Assembly (NCBI RefSeq): GCF_016862095.1 | Contig: NZ_BOMH01000001.1 | Coordinates: 1-64,000, forward strand | Source: Actinoplanes cyaneus | GTDB taxonomy: Bacteria > Actinomycetota > Actinomycetes > Mycobacteriales > Micromonosporaceae | DNA length: 64,000 nt | Reading direction: 5' to 3' | Shown here: positions 6,177 to 14,200 of the stretch, piece by piece | Position numbering within the stretch: the stretch's first letter is position 1 | Layout of the letters: each line of letters opens with the position of its first letter | Notes under the pieces: model-generated | What the model saw: only the letters and a program-made list of their open reading frames with translations | The model's database searches: none | What the model was told of the DNA's origin: nothing | Translations under genes and position numbers: made by a program

Positions 6177-7597
6177 CGCCGATCCGTGTCCCTGCCGGTG
6201 TAGCGCCAGTCGCCGACGGCCAGCAACGGGGTATTGGCGAGCCCGAGGCGGGTGGCCTGGCCGCTGCGGTGCCAGGCGCGGCGTTCGGCGCGCAGCGCGG
6301 CGAAGGTGGTGGAGTAGGTCAGCGATTTACTGGCGAAGTGGCCGCGGAAGCCGAGCTGGTGCGCCCAGCGACGCAGCCGCAGCCCGGCGTATTCGGGTTG
6401 TCCGCCGAGCCGCCAGCAGGTGTCGACCAGGGCACGCACGTGCGGGCTCAAGCGGTCGAGGGCGGCAGCGGTACCCCGCCGTCGACCGGAGCCGGAACAC
6501 GCGCGGCACAGGAGTCCACTGATCACGCCGTTGCCGTCGCAGGTGCGGCAGTGCAGCGGCCGGATGTCGATTCCGGCCTTCTCGGTCGCCTTGGTGGCGT
6601 ACTTGGCGACATACCCGGCCACCGCGACGTCCGGCAGCCGCCCGCCCGCGCCGATGCGCCGGACGTCGATCTGCGTTCCCCAGCGCAACGTCCGTGCCGA
6701 CACCCGTCGCGTGCTGGGTGTGGTGACCTGGACTGTGGTGGCGGCGCGCCGGATCGCTGTCTCCAGCCGTCGCACACTTGCCCAGTTCGGCGCGGGTGTA
6801 CCAGGTCCGGCCGATCCGTCGAGGCGGACGATGGCGTGGGTGTGGACCACGCCACGGGCCTGAAACTCGGTGACTTTGGCGAACACCACCCGGACCTGCC
6901 GGGCCGCCGCCGTGCGAGTCAATCCTGCTGTGGCGGCGAGGTGACGGCGCACGTCGATGGTGAACCGCGCCCACAACTGCCCCGCGTAGGCGTTGAACAG
7001 CACCTGCCCGGCGTAGTCGTAGCCCGCCGGATCGAGAGCGGCACCGACTGCCGGGTCACCGGCCGGATGCCAGCGACCGCAGCCACGCCGCGGATGGCAC
7101 CGACGCAGCGCGCCGCCGTGGCCGGGGCCGAGGTGGACCGGGCCGCATGACGGCGCGGTCAACGTGACGAAGAGTCGAGGATGGCCGGCGACCTCCGCCG
7201 GGGTGTTCTTGCCGCCGCGTAGCCCGGCGGCGAACAGGTGGAAGGCGTCCAGCCGATACAGCCCGGCACACGACGGGCATACCGCCGCCCGCCGATTCCG
7301 GCACCGCACCCCGACCCGTTGCCCTTCGGCATGGTCGAGGACACGGCCGGTGTCCGCCTCGATCAGCAGGCGACTACCAGCCATGAAAACCGGCCGAGTG
7401 CACGCCCCGGCACGGCGCTGTATCTCCGACGCGGCACCGATGCGGGTCAGCGCGCCGAAGTCGACAGGCGGTGTGACGGGTGCGACGATCGGACCGGCCT
7501 TCGACTTCTGGTTGGGGGTCTCAACAGGCGGTGGCAGCGATGTTGTTCTTGGCGGAATGGGCCGCTGCCGCCGTCGACGACGCTCAGGCCGAGGCAT
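6164..7597 (-). CDS. Replication initiator protein (RepSA/Rep_2 type) of the AICE
   Basis: I place the start at ATG 7595-7597, giving 477 residues. It overlaps the end of traB by 14 bp and is preceded by GAGGAGGTGG. The frame extends further upstream but that part is arginine-rich shadow sequence. The protein shows a Cys-rich N-terminus (CRNRRAAVCPSCAGLYRLDAF), GARGVVHTHAIVRL-like metal/His motif (EFQARGVVHTHAIVRLDG), VAGYVAKYATKATEKAG, and a central zinc-finger-like CRTCDGNG ... CRACSGSG. These are hallmarks of rolling-circle-type RepSA initiators that copy the excised circle before transfer. It lies mid-operon between traB and xis. Confidence 0.85.
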   Translation of the reverse strand: MPRPERRRRRQRPIPPRTTSLPPPVETPNQKSKAGPIVAPVTPPVDFGALTRIGAASEIQRRAGACTRPVFMAGSRLLIEADTGRVLDHAEGQRVGVRCRNRRAAVCPSCAGLYRLDAFHLFAAGLRGGKNTPAEVAGHPRLFVTLTAPSCGPVHLGPGHGGALRRCHPRRGCGRWHPAGDPAVGAALDPAGYDYAGQVLFNAYAGQLWARFTIDVRRHLAATAGLTRTAAARQVRVVFAKVTEFQARGVVHTHAIVRLDGSAGPGTPAPNWASVRRLETAIRRAATTVQVTTPSTRRVSARTLRWGTQIDVRRIGAGGRLPDVAVAGYVAKYATKATEKAGIDIRPLHCRTCDGNGVISGLLCRACSGSGRRRGTAAALDRLSPHVRALVDTCWRLGGQPEYAGLRLRRWAHQLGFRGHFASKSLTYSTTFAALRAERRAWHRSGQATRLGLANTPLLAVGDWRYTGRDTDRRWPV

Positions 7598-8945
7598 CCT
7601 GCACCACCTCCTCCCCCACCGGCAGCAGGGCGAGCGGATCGCGCACCAAATGCGACGTCTGGCAGGCGATCGCATCGGCGGTCGCGTCCGGCACGTACGG
7701 GCAGCGCACGAGGGTGAAGCCGGGCCGCCCCTCGGCGACCATCGACGCCACTCCGACGTAGGCCGGGTCCTGCAAGCGGCGTGGATGCTCGTCCGGCGCA
7801 GACGTGATGTCCGAGCCGAGCACTGCCGTGGCCGCTTCGCTGGTGCGTTGCGCGAACGACACCGCGACCTGGCAGTTGTCGCGGATCTTCGTCGGGATGG
7901 CGTCACCGGTCGCCTTCTGCGTCGCCAGGACGACCTGAATGCCGACGTTGCGGCCCTTGCGGATCAGTTCCTCCACCAGCCGCGCCGTCTCTCTCGCGAG
8001 AGCGTCGAGGCGTTTGGAGTCGGCGTCGTTGCCCTTGGTCTCGTTGAGGAACGTGTGGGCCTCATCGATCACCACCACGACCAGCGGCCACGCCTGCGAC
8101 GGGCCGACGTGCCACACGTTCTTCACCCCCAGCACGGCACGAATGGACCGCTGCCGGACGATCAACAGCTCTCGGACCTGGGCGAGGTGGTCGCGGACCT
8201 GTTGCGGGTCGTCCTTGGCGTGCAGCCAGGCGCGGACGAACAGGTCGTCGTAGTCCGGGCCGCCCTTACCGTCGATCAGCACAAACTGCACCGCCGACGA
8301 TCGAGCGAGCTGGCAGAACCGGGCGTTGATGAACGAGGTCTTGCCGTAGCCGGCCAGCCCGGCGACGACCACGCCGGAGACGCCGGAACTGCGGATGGAC
8401 ACCGGCTGCCCGTCGGCGTCGATACCGGCCAGCCACACCTCTGGACCGGCGGCGTCATCGTTGATCCAGGCCGCGTGCTGGGTGAGGGGATCGGTGAGCA
8501 GCGCCCGCAGCCGGACCAGACCGGGTCGCGGCTGCTCTACACGGACGTGACCGACGCGCCACGCGTCGGCGAGGTGACCGGCGGCGTTCTGGAACTCGTC
8601 GATGCCGAGACGGCCGATGGTCGCGGCGTCCACCCGCACACCCCACCGTTCCACCGTGACGGTGATCGGTGGCACCAACTCGCGGGTCACCACGGTCGTG
8701 GCCGGGCGCGAGGACCACCACGGCGGCCGGGATCGCTCGGTCTGCACCAACCCGACCCGGCAGGCGGTACGTTTCCACGTGTATTTGATCCGCCACGCCC
8801 GGCGCAGCACCGGACGCAACGAACGGGCGGTGGCCGCATAGCGCACCAGATGCGCTGTCAGCCAGATCAGAACAGCCAGCCCGGCAGCGGCGAGTACCAC
8901 GGCCGGGACGGCCATCATCAGGTCGGGATCGGGTGGCCGGATCAT
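7584..8945 (-). CDS. traB: FtsK/SpoIIIE-type DNA translocase (TraB-like conjugal transfer protein)
   Basis: Starting at ATG 8943-8945 gives 453 residues. A transmembrane helix follows at once (VPAVVLAAAGLAVLIWLTA, ~13-31). The motor domain has a Walker A variant GLAGYGKTS near residue 185 and Walker B VVVVIDEAH, then an FtsK-like C-terminal part (QVVLATQKATGDAIPTKIRDN). Such proteins pump double-stranded DNA between mycelial compartments in actinomycete conjugation and are the only essential transfer function of AICEs. The start overlaps the stop of the preceding SCO3933-like gene (ATGA), and its own 3' end overlaps rep, so four or five genes are translationally chained. Confidence 0.92.
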   Translation of the reverse strand: MIRPPDPDLMMAVPAVVLAAAGLAVLIWLTAHLVRYAATARSLRPVLRRAWRIKYTWKRTACRVGLVQTERSRPPWWSSRPATTVVTRELVPPITVTVERWGVRVDAATIGRLGIDEFQNAAGHLADAWRVGHVRVEQPRPGLVRLRALLTDPLTQHAAWINDDAAGPEVWLAGIDADGQPVSIRSSGVSGVVVAGLAGYGKTSFINARFCQLARSSAVQFVLIDGKGGPDYDDLFVRAWLHAKDDPQQVRDHLAQVRELLIVRQRSIRAVLGVKNVWHVGPSQAWPLVVVVIDEAHTFLNETKGNDADSKRLDALARETARLVEELIRKGRNVGIQVVLATQKATGDAIPTKIRDNCQVAVSFAQRTSEAATAVLGSDITSAPDEHPRRLQDPAYVGVASMVAEGRPGFTLVRCPYVPDATADAIACQTSHLVRDPLALLPVGEEVVQDASA

Positions 8946-9265
8946 CCAGGCTTCACCGCCGTCAACGACGCGGCCCGGAATATTTGCCAGGTCCGGCCGT
9001 TCTTCTCCCCCGACACGAACACCAACTGCGACGCGCGGACCATCTGACCCGCCGCCAACTCCTTGGGCACCGCCGGTTGCGGCACCGACACCCGCAACAA
9101 CTGCGGCTGCCCACCCTCCACGGTCAGCGACACCGGCACCTCCACCAGCGGAGCGCCCGTGGCCCGGTCCGTCGCCACGATCCCGGCGGCCCGGTCCTTG
9201 TACTGCGGTGCGGGCGCGGCCAGAACCAGCAACGCCCGACTGCCATCGATCGGCAGTACCAACAT
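8942..9265 (-). CDS. SCO3933-family small AICE protein
   Basis: ATG at 9263-9265 is chosen because AAGGAG sits 6 bp upstream. A longer frame to 9331 has no such site and would leave no room for the promoter at 9310-9338. The 107-residue product (MLVLPIDGSRALLVLAAP ... VEVPVSLTVEGGQPQLLRVS ... GRTWQIFRAASLTAV) matches the layout of the SCO3933-type proteins found just ahead of traB in many AICEs: short beta strands, a statement of delivered ligand-like specificity, and a FRAxxI/L tail. Its molecular role is not known. It is the first gene of the operon. Confidence 0.7.
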   Translation of the reverse strand: MLVLPIDGSRALLVLAAPAPQYKDRAAGIVATDRATGAPLVEVPVSLTVEGGQPQLLRVSVPQPAVPKELAAGQMVRASQLVFVSGEKNGRTWQIFRAASLTAVKPG

Positions 9266-9309
9266 GTCGAACTCCTTGAGACGAGCCCACCACACCACGA
9301 CGGCATGGT

Positions 9310-9338
9310 TACTAGGCTCCCTAAGCTTCACGTGACAA
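9310..9338 (-). promoter_or_regulatory. Predicted promoter of the SCO3933-like/traB/rep/xis/int operon
   Basis: On the minus strand TTGTCA (9338-9333) is followed after 17 bp by CTAGTA (9315-9310). Transcription would start about 35-40 bp before the 9265 ATG, supporting that start choice. It lies in the divergent region shared with the GntR gene. Confidence 0.45.
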
Positions 9339-9386
9339 TCTGAGCGAAGTCAAGGGGTACCGATCGATGAATGTTGGGAAGCACGT

Positions 9387-9413
9387 GTAGCCCATACAGG
9401 ACGAGATGGCTAC
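9387..9413. promoter_or_regulatory. Inverted repeat, probable GntR (KorSA-like) operator
   Basis: GTAGCC and GGCTAC are inverted around a 15-bp spacer, ending 9 bp before the GntR start codon. An enclosed CCATACAGGA motif recurs at 10050-10060 just before R2. KorSA of pSAM2 represses its own and the replication/transfer genes, so such a site is expected here. Confidence 0.45.
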
Positions 9414-9422
9414 GATCAGCAC

Positions 9423-9983
9423 ATGCCACACGACGCCGATGACAAACGCGCCCTGTTCCAACGGGTAGTCGACGACGTCGTGGACCAGATCCGCACCGGC
9501 ACACTCAAGGCCGGCGACGCGCTGCCCACCGCACGCAAGATGGCCGATAACTACGGTGTCGCCTCGATGACGGCCCAGCGGGCGCTACGCGAGCTGCAAC
9601 ACCTCGGGCTCACCTACGCCGTCGTCGGCAAGGGCACCTTCGTGCACCCACTCGCCCGCGAACGCGCCGGCACCGACGGCAAACCCGTCCCCGACCACGG
9701 CGGCACTCCCGCCATGGCCGACGACCCCGACCTCAACCGGCGCGTCGCCGAGTTCCTGCTCCGCCAAAACGAGATCGCCGGACGCATCGTCGACGCCATG
9801 CTCGCCAAAGACCTGCACGCGATGAACGCCGCCACCCAGGAACTCGCGGACCTCAAGGCCGCCCACCACAGCCTCGACGACGACATCGCCAAATACGAGG
9901 CCAACGCCGGCATCGAACCCGCGACCACCGAGCCGCCCACCGAGGCGGCGAAGCCGCGCCGCACCCGCAAGCCGCGCCCGTAA
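9423..9983 (+). CDS. GntR-family regulator (KorSA-like) of the AICE
   Basis: The 186-residue protein has an N-terminal winged HTH (residues ~8-78: LFQRVVDDVVDQIRTGTLKAG, LPTARKMADNYGVASMTAQR, VVGKGTFVHP) and a helical C-terminal half with a Pro/Lys/Arg-rich tail. It is divergent from the transfer/replication operon, with a shared 91-157 bp control region. This layout matches AICE maintenance repressors that keep the element quiescent. It is the only clear plus-strand gene in the element and marks its right side; R2 lies 84 bp past its stop and may serve as its terminator. Confidence 0.85.
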   Translation: MPHDADDKRALFQRVVDDVVDQIRTGTLKAGDALPTARKMADNYGVASMTAQRALRELQHLGLTYAVVGKGTFVHPLARERAGTDGKPVPDHGGTPAMADDPDLNRRVAEFLLRQNEIAGRIVDAMLAKDLHAMNAATQELADLKAAHHSLDDDIAKYEANAGIEPATTEPPTEAAKPRRTRKPRP

Positions 9984-10066
9984 CGCCCAGCTCGCCAGGA
10001 GCCGCGATCACGCGAGCGCTCCGCGAACGGGTCGATTGGCTAAGAAAAGCCATACAGGATCAAGAA

Positions 10067-10132
10067 GCGGCCCGGCCGAAGCCGGGCCGCGCGCACGCGC
10101 TCAAGGCCTACGGCCACGCGCGCACGCCCGCC
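10067..10132. repeat. R2: 66-bp hairpin-bearing direct repeat
   Basis: 64/66 match to R1 at 1830-1895, including the perfect 10-bp GC stem and the GCGCGCACGC motifs. Both copies are also preceded by ATCAAGA(A)G. It lies just outside the GntR gene and may be part of the right end of the integrative element. Confidence 0.85.
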
Positions 10133-10233
10133 ATCGAGCCAGCAGCCGATCGATCAACGGAAGCCCGCGGTGATCATAACGCCCGCACCGAACCACCAAC
10201 CTGGGAGCAGGCCACCCGAATCAATCGATGCAT

Positions 10234-10243
10234 GTAAATTTAC
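10234..10243. other. AT-rich palindrome near the right end of the element
   Basis: GTAAATTTAC is a perfect 10-bp palindrome inside a 30-bp low-GC stretch (10220-10256), unusual in this genome. It sits 10 bp from D1 and could be a recombination core or protein-binding site. There is no gene context that assigns it. Confidence 0.3.
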
Positions 10244-10252
10244 TTGATCGAC

Positions 10253-10275
10253 TGACATCAGCCGTGACAGCAACC
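10253..10275. repeat. D1: 23-bp direct-repeat element downstream of the RHS immunity region
   Basis: TGACATCAG and TGACAGCAAC at 12-bp spacing; 18/23 identical to D2 and 19/23 to D3. It lies 33 bp beyond the stop of the small frame ending at 10308 and 121 bp from R2. It is a candidate right boundary of the integrative element, with D2 on the left. Confidence 0.6.
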
Positions 10276-10307
10276 GAGATGCACAACCACGACTCCACGG
10301 CCTACAG

Positions 10308-10526
10308 TCAATAACTCCCGCCACAAAACCATTGGCAAGTCCGAGAGCTAAGCCGAAATACTTTCAGCTGCCCGGTTCCAGACTCACACCTCGGATCGTC
10401 GGACGAATCAACGTTTGAATGACTTCGCCATGTCTTCTCTATTCCGGCCGCACCAGGATCGGCAGCATTCCAGATTAGCTCAAAGAACTCGGCCGGCATT
10501 TCGTCGATACTAAGGTCATCACGCAC
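10308..10526 (-). pseudogene. Small open frame, possible remnant of an immunity gene
   Basis: The 72-residue frame from GTG 10526 (DLSIDEMPAEFFELIWNAADPG) is acidic and helix-like at its start, then becomes Ser/Arg-rich and incoherent. The reading frame continues upstream without a start (IAELLQFFV) to a stop. That looks like a 5'-truncated and frame-decayed immunity-type gene directly behind the RHS immunity gene. A real short gene cannot be excluded. Confidence 0.35.
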
Positions 10527-10620
10527 AAAAAATTGGAGAAGTTCGGCAATCGCTCAACACTGAGCGGAAAGGAATCGTTCGCGCAATCAGCCTCGACTTT
10601 GCAATTCCCCCGGAATATGA

Positions 10621-11283
10621 TCATCCGGAAATCAGATCGTCACCAATTCCAAAATGACCTACATACGAAGAGATGAAGTTCCAAGTGCACGATCGAGCAG
10701 GATCTTGCTGGCGATCAGCCTCCGCAGCATAAGAACGCAAGGCCGAAAGGGCCGACTCTTGGTGGCCAAGAAGGGCTGCGACGATGGCTAAGTGTCCATT
10801 AAGAGCCTGATACCTGGACTGATCGCTCTCTAAACGCAAAAAAATGTCGGCGGCGCTGCTCAAGGTCGACAGGAAGCGCAACCCGGCACCAAGCAGGTCC
10901 GAGACCATGACCTCTGCGACGCGTGCAACGTCGGATTCTTCGTGAAGTCTCCAGCGGTGCGGAACAGCGACTCCCTGCCCTTCCCATCGAACGAGGTCGG
11001 CAAGTCCCTGGCCGACCGAACAGACGCCGAAGGATACTTCAGGCTCCGGGGGCAGACCCTGAAACTTCACATAAAGCCGGCTCGTCTCTGGATGACGAGC
11101 ACCTACAGCGGGTGAAAACGAAACCGGCCCGTCTCCTGATGCGTTCAAACCAAATTGCCAGAACACGTCACCCACGCCGTGCGAATATCGCGGCTCGCGG
11201 GCAACAGGATCCAGCCGCCAGCCCTCTGCCGAGAGTCGCTGCGTCAGCTCAGACTGAAGCAATGAACCTAACAATGCGGACAT
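10621..11283 (-). CDS. Candidate immunity protein for the RHS nuclease tip
   Basis: The ATG (11281-11283) lies inside the last five codons of the RHS gene, a 16-nt overlap that tightly couples the two. The 220-residue product has a beta-rich N-terminal half (VFWQFGLNASGDGPVSFSP, RLYVKFQGLPPEPEVSFGV) and a helical C-terminal half (GHLAIVAALLGHQESALSAL). It has no signal peptide or membrane segment, as expected for a cytoplasmic antidote. I do not recognise the family; the role is inferred from coupling and order. No terminator follows, only the decayed frame at 10308-10526 and D1. Confidence 0.65.
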   Translation of the reverse strand: MSALLGSLLQSELTQRLSAEGWRLDPVAREPRYSHGVGDVFWQFGLNASGDGPVSFSPAVGARHPETSRLYVKFQGLPPEPEVSFGVCSVGQGLADLVRWEGQGVAVPHRWRLHEESDVARVAEVMVSDLLGAGLRFLSTLSSAADIFLRLESDQSRYQALNGHLAIVAALLGHQESALSALRSYAAEADRQQDPARSCTWNFISSYVGHFGIGDDLISG

Positions 11284-14200
11284 AGTTTGCTGCTCTTTCC
11301 AAAGTTCGAGACGGTGAATTTGGCCCCGTGACTGAAACCGTATTGGGATAGCTTATCCGTCGATAAGGTCAGCCCGCCATGTACAAGATCGTAATATCCG
11401 GTAACCTGATCTATGCCCATCTTGGACACCACATCAGGTCCCGCGAGGCGGCCAGAGGCACCGCCTCCGCTGGTCTTGGTCTCTATGGCAATCCAGTTCC
11501 CAGCTGGATCCTTCGCGATGAAGTCCGCCCTGAATGGGTTTCCGTTCCTGTCCGTGAACGTGACCTCATCGGTGATATGAGTGTATCCACCGGCCTCCAA
11601 ATCAGCACGAGTCTCATCCTCTCCGTAGGCACCGTGCCGCAGTTTGTTAACCGAATACATGACCGGGCATGCATCATATGGCAGACCGTTGTTGTTGTTG
11701 TGAACTAGTACCGGCGTTGCACCGGCGATCACATAGTACGTGTGGATGTCCGCGACGGTGAGGTCGCGCATGACCGCCGCGCCGGCGAAGTTGCGGACGC
11801 CGGTGACGTACTGGATCTCGCCGTCCGGGCCAACCAGCGTCGACTTACCCGGCACTAGGTCCGCGGCGTCGACCCACTTCTCCGTCGTCGCGTCCCAGAA
11901 GGGATGGTGCGCCGTCGTCTTGAGGACCGTCCCATCGGTGGGTCCTCGAGTGCTACGACCACCCTTGCCCTCGACCTCGGTCTCGGTCCCCGTGACGGCG
12001 TCGGCCGGCTTCGCCGAGACCGTGACGTCGGTCAGGTCCAGGTCGCGGTTGGAGTGCAGCAGCGTGACCTCACGTGGGCTGATCTCGCCGGTGGCCGGGT
12101 CCTTGGTCAGGACCGAGTCACCGATGTTGACCTCGGAGATCGGCCGTGTCGTGCCATCGGCCATGAGCACCAGCGTCGACGGATCGAAGCTGTGCGTCTC
12201 ATCCTTCTCCTGCGGCTGCGGGATCGGGCAGGACTCCCCGCCGGTCTCGTTGCCGCCGCCGTCCGAATCGTTGTCGTCATCGTCCTCCTGGCGCGACGAC
12301 GACTGCTTCTTCTTGCTCTTGCTGGGCTCGGACTTGTTCGCGGACTTCGGCTTCGTCTTCTGGGGCTTGCTCTTGTTCGGCTTGTCCTGCTTCTTCGGAG
12401 CCTTCTCCGGCTTCGGCTTCTTCGCAGGCTTCGACGGCGCCGGCTTCTTCTCCGGCTTCGGCTTCGGCTTGGGCTTCTTCTTGGCCGGCGGCTTCGGCTT
12501 CTTCTTCGGCGGCTTCGGCTTCTTCGGGACCTTGTTCATCAGGTCGCCGAGCTTCTTGCGGGCCGCATTCACCAGGTCCTGCGCCCGGCGCATCACCGTG
12601 CGCGCACCTTCGACGATGCGCTTCCACATGCGGTAACCCGAGAACGCCCGCTCAGCGGACTTGAAGAGTGTTCTGCCGATCTTCAGCGCTTTGATCGGGC
12701 CGACAGCGCTCAACGCCAGGTCGACACAGTCCATGATGCTGCCGCCCAGACAACCGACCACCGAGTTGTAGCCGATCATGTCGAGCAGCATCCCGACACC
12801 GACCTGCAGCAGGATGTCGAGCAGGCTGGTGTTGCTCTCGCGCAGCGCCCGGACGTACTCGGCCTCCTGGGCGACGATGTCCGCGCCGACCGCCTTGATG
12901 CCGCGTTCGCGGACCTCCATGGCGGTGTTGTAGACCTGGAGGGCGGCCTGGTACTTCTGCACCTCGCAGGCGTAGTCGTACTTGCCGCACTTGCCGCCGA
13001 CGCCCTCACCGCTCGGGTCGGTGTTGGTCATCGGGTTGCCCTCGGCGTAGGCGAACCTGTTCGCCGCCCCAGTGCCCGAGGTCGGGTCGTTGTTCGCAGT
13101 GTCGCGGGTGTCGAACGCGCCGGTCTCCGGGTCGTACCAGCGCGACAGCATGTTGACCTTGCCGGTGCCCTGGTCGGTCCACTCCTGCTGGTAGCCGAGC
13201 TTGCCGATCATGCCGCCGCTCGCCAGGATCTTGCCCCACGGGTCGTAGGACACCGAACCGGACAACGTGGCGCCGGTGGCGCTGAACTCGCCGACCACAT
13301 CGGTGTGCAGGTCGGTCCAGGCGTACCGCTGATTGCTGCCGGATGCGACACCGACCAGGTCGTCGCCGACATCCCGGACGTAGACGGTGCTGCCGTCGGC
13401 CGCGACGTCGTTGCCGAGGCCGGTGTAGGTCAGATTCGGCAGGATCAGCCGGCCCAGACCATCGTAAGAGTAGGTGGAGGTCCCACCGTTCTTCGTCCCC
13501 TGCGAGATGACCTGGTTGAAGGCATCGGTGACGGTCTTGGTCTCCACCCCGTTCGTGACGGTGGAGGTCAGGGTCCCGCGCGGTGAGTACTGGTAGGCGG
13601 TGCCGGTGGAATTCTCCCGGGTGAGCTGGTTGCGCTCGTCGTATTCGAAGGTCTTGCTTCCGGCCTGGACCCGGTTGCCGGACTTGTCGTAGGCGTAGAT
13701 CGTCGGGGTGACGCCGTTGTCCCACTGGGTGAGCCGGTTCGCCCAGTCGTACTTGTAGGTGTTGGTCGACGACCCGTTGAAGCCGGTCGTCGTCTTGCTG
13801 GTCATGTTGCCGTCGAGATCGAACCCGTAGGCGATCTTCCCGACGGTGGCGCCCGCGGGGGTCTTGACCTCGTCGGATTCCAGCTGGCCGTACTTGTTGT
13901 AGGTGAACGATCTCGTGTTACCGCTGTAGGCGATGTGCTCCACCCGGGACATCGAGTCGTAGCTGTAACCCATGTGCACACCGGCGGTGTCGTTGTCGAC
14001 CCTTGACGGGCGACCCGTGGCAGGGTCGTACGTATAGGTCGTCGTTCCCGCGCCGTCGGTGCGGCTGGTCAGTGCGCCGTCCGGGTTGTAGGTGTAGGTC
14101 GAGTTGCCGGAGATCCCGTCGATCTTCGTGACCAGGCCGCGGTCGTCGTACTCGACGGTGTTCTTCCCTGCGGCGCCGGTGAACGAGGTCACCCGCCCGG

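Noticed and set aside
7598..7906. N-terminal extension of Rep
   Set aside because: The extra residues are an out-of-frame reading of traB and are Arg/Ser-rich; the ATG at 7597 with a good ribosome site is preferred.
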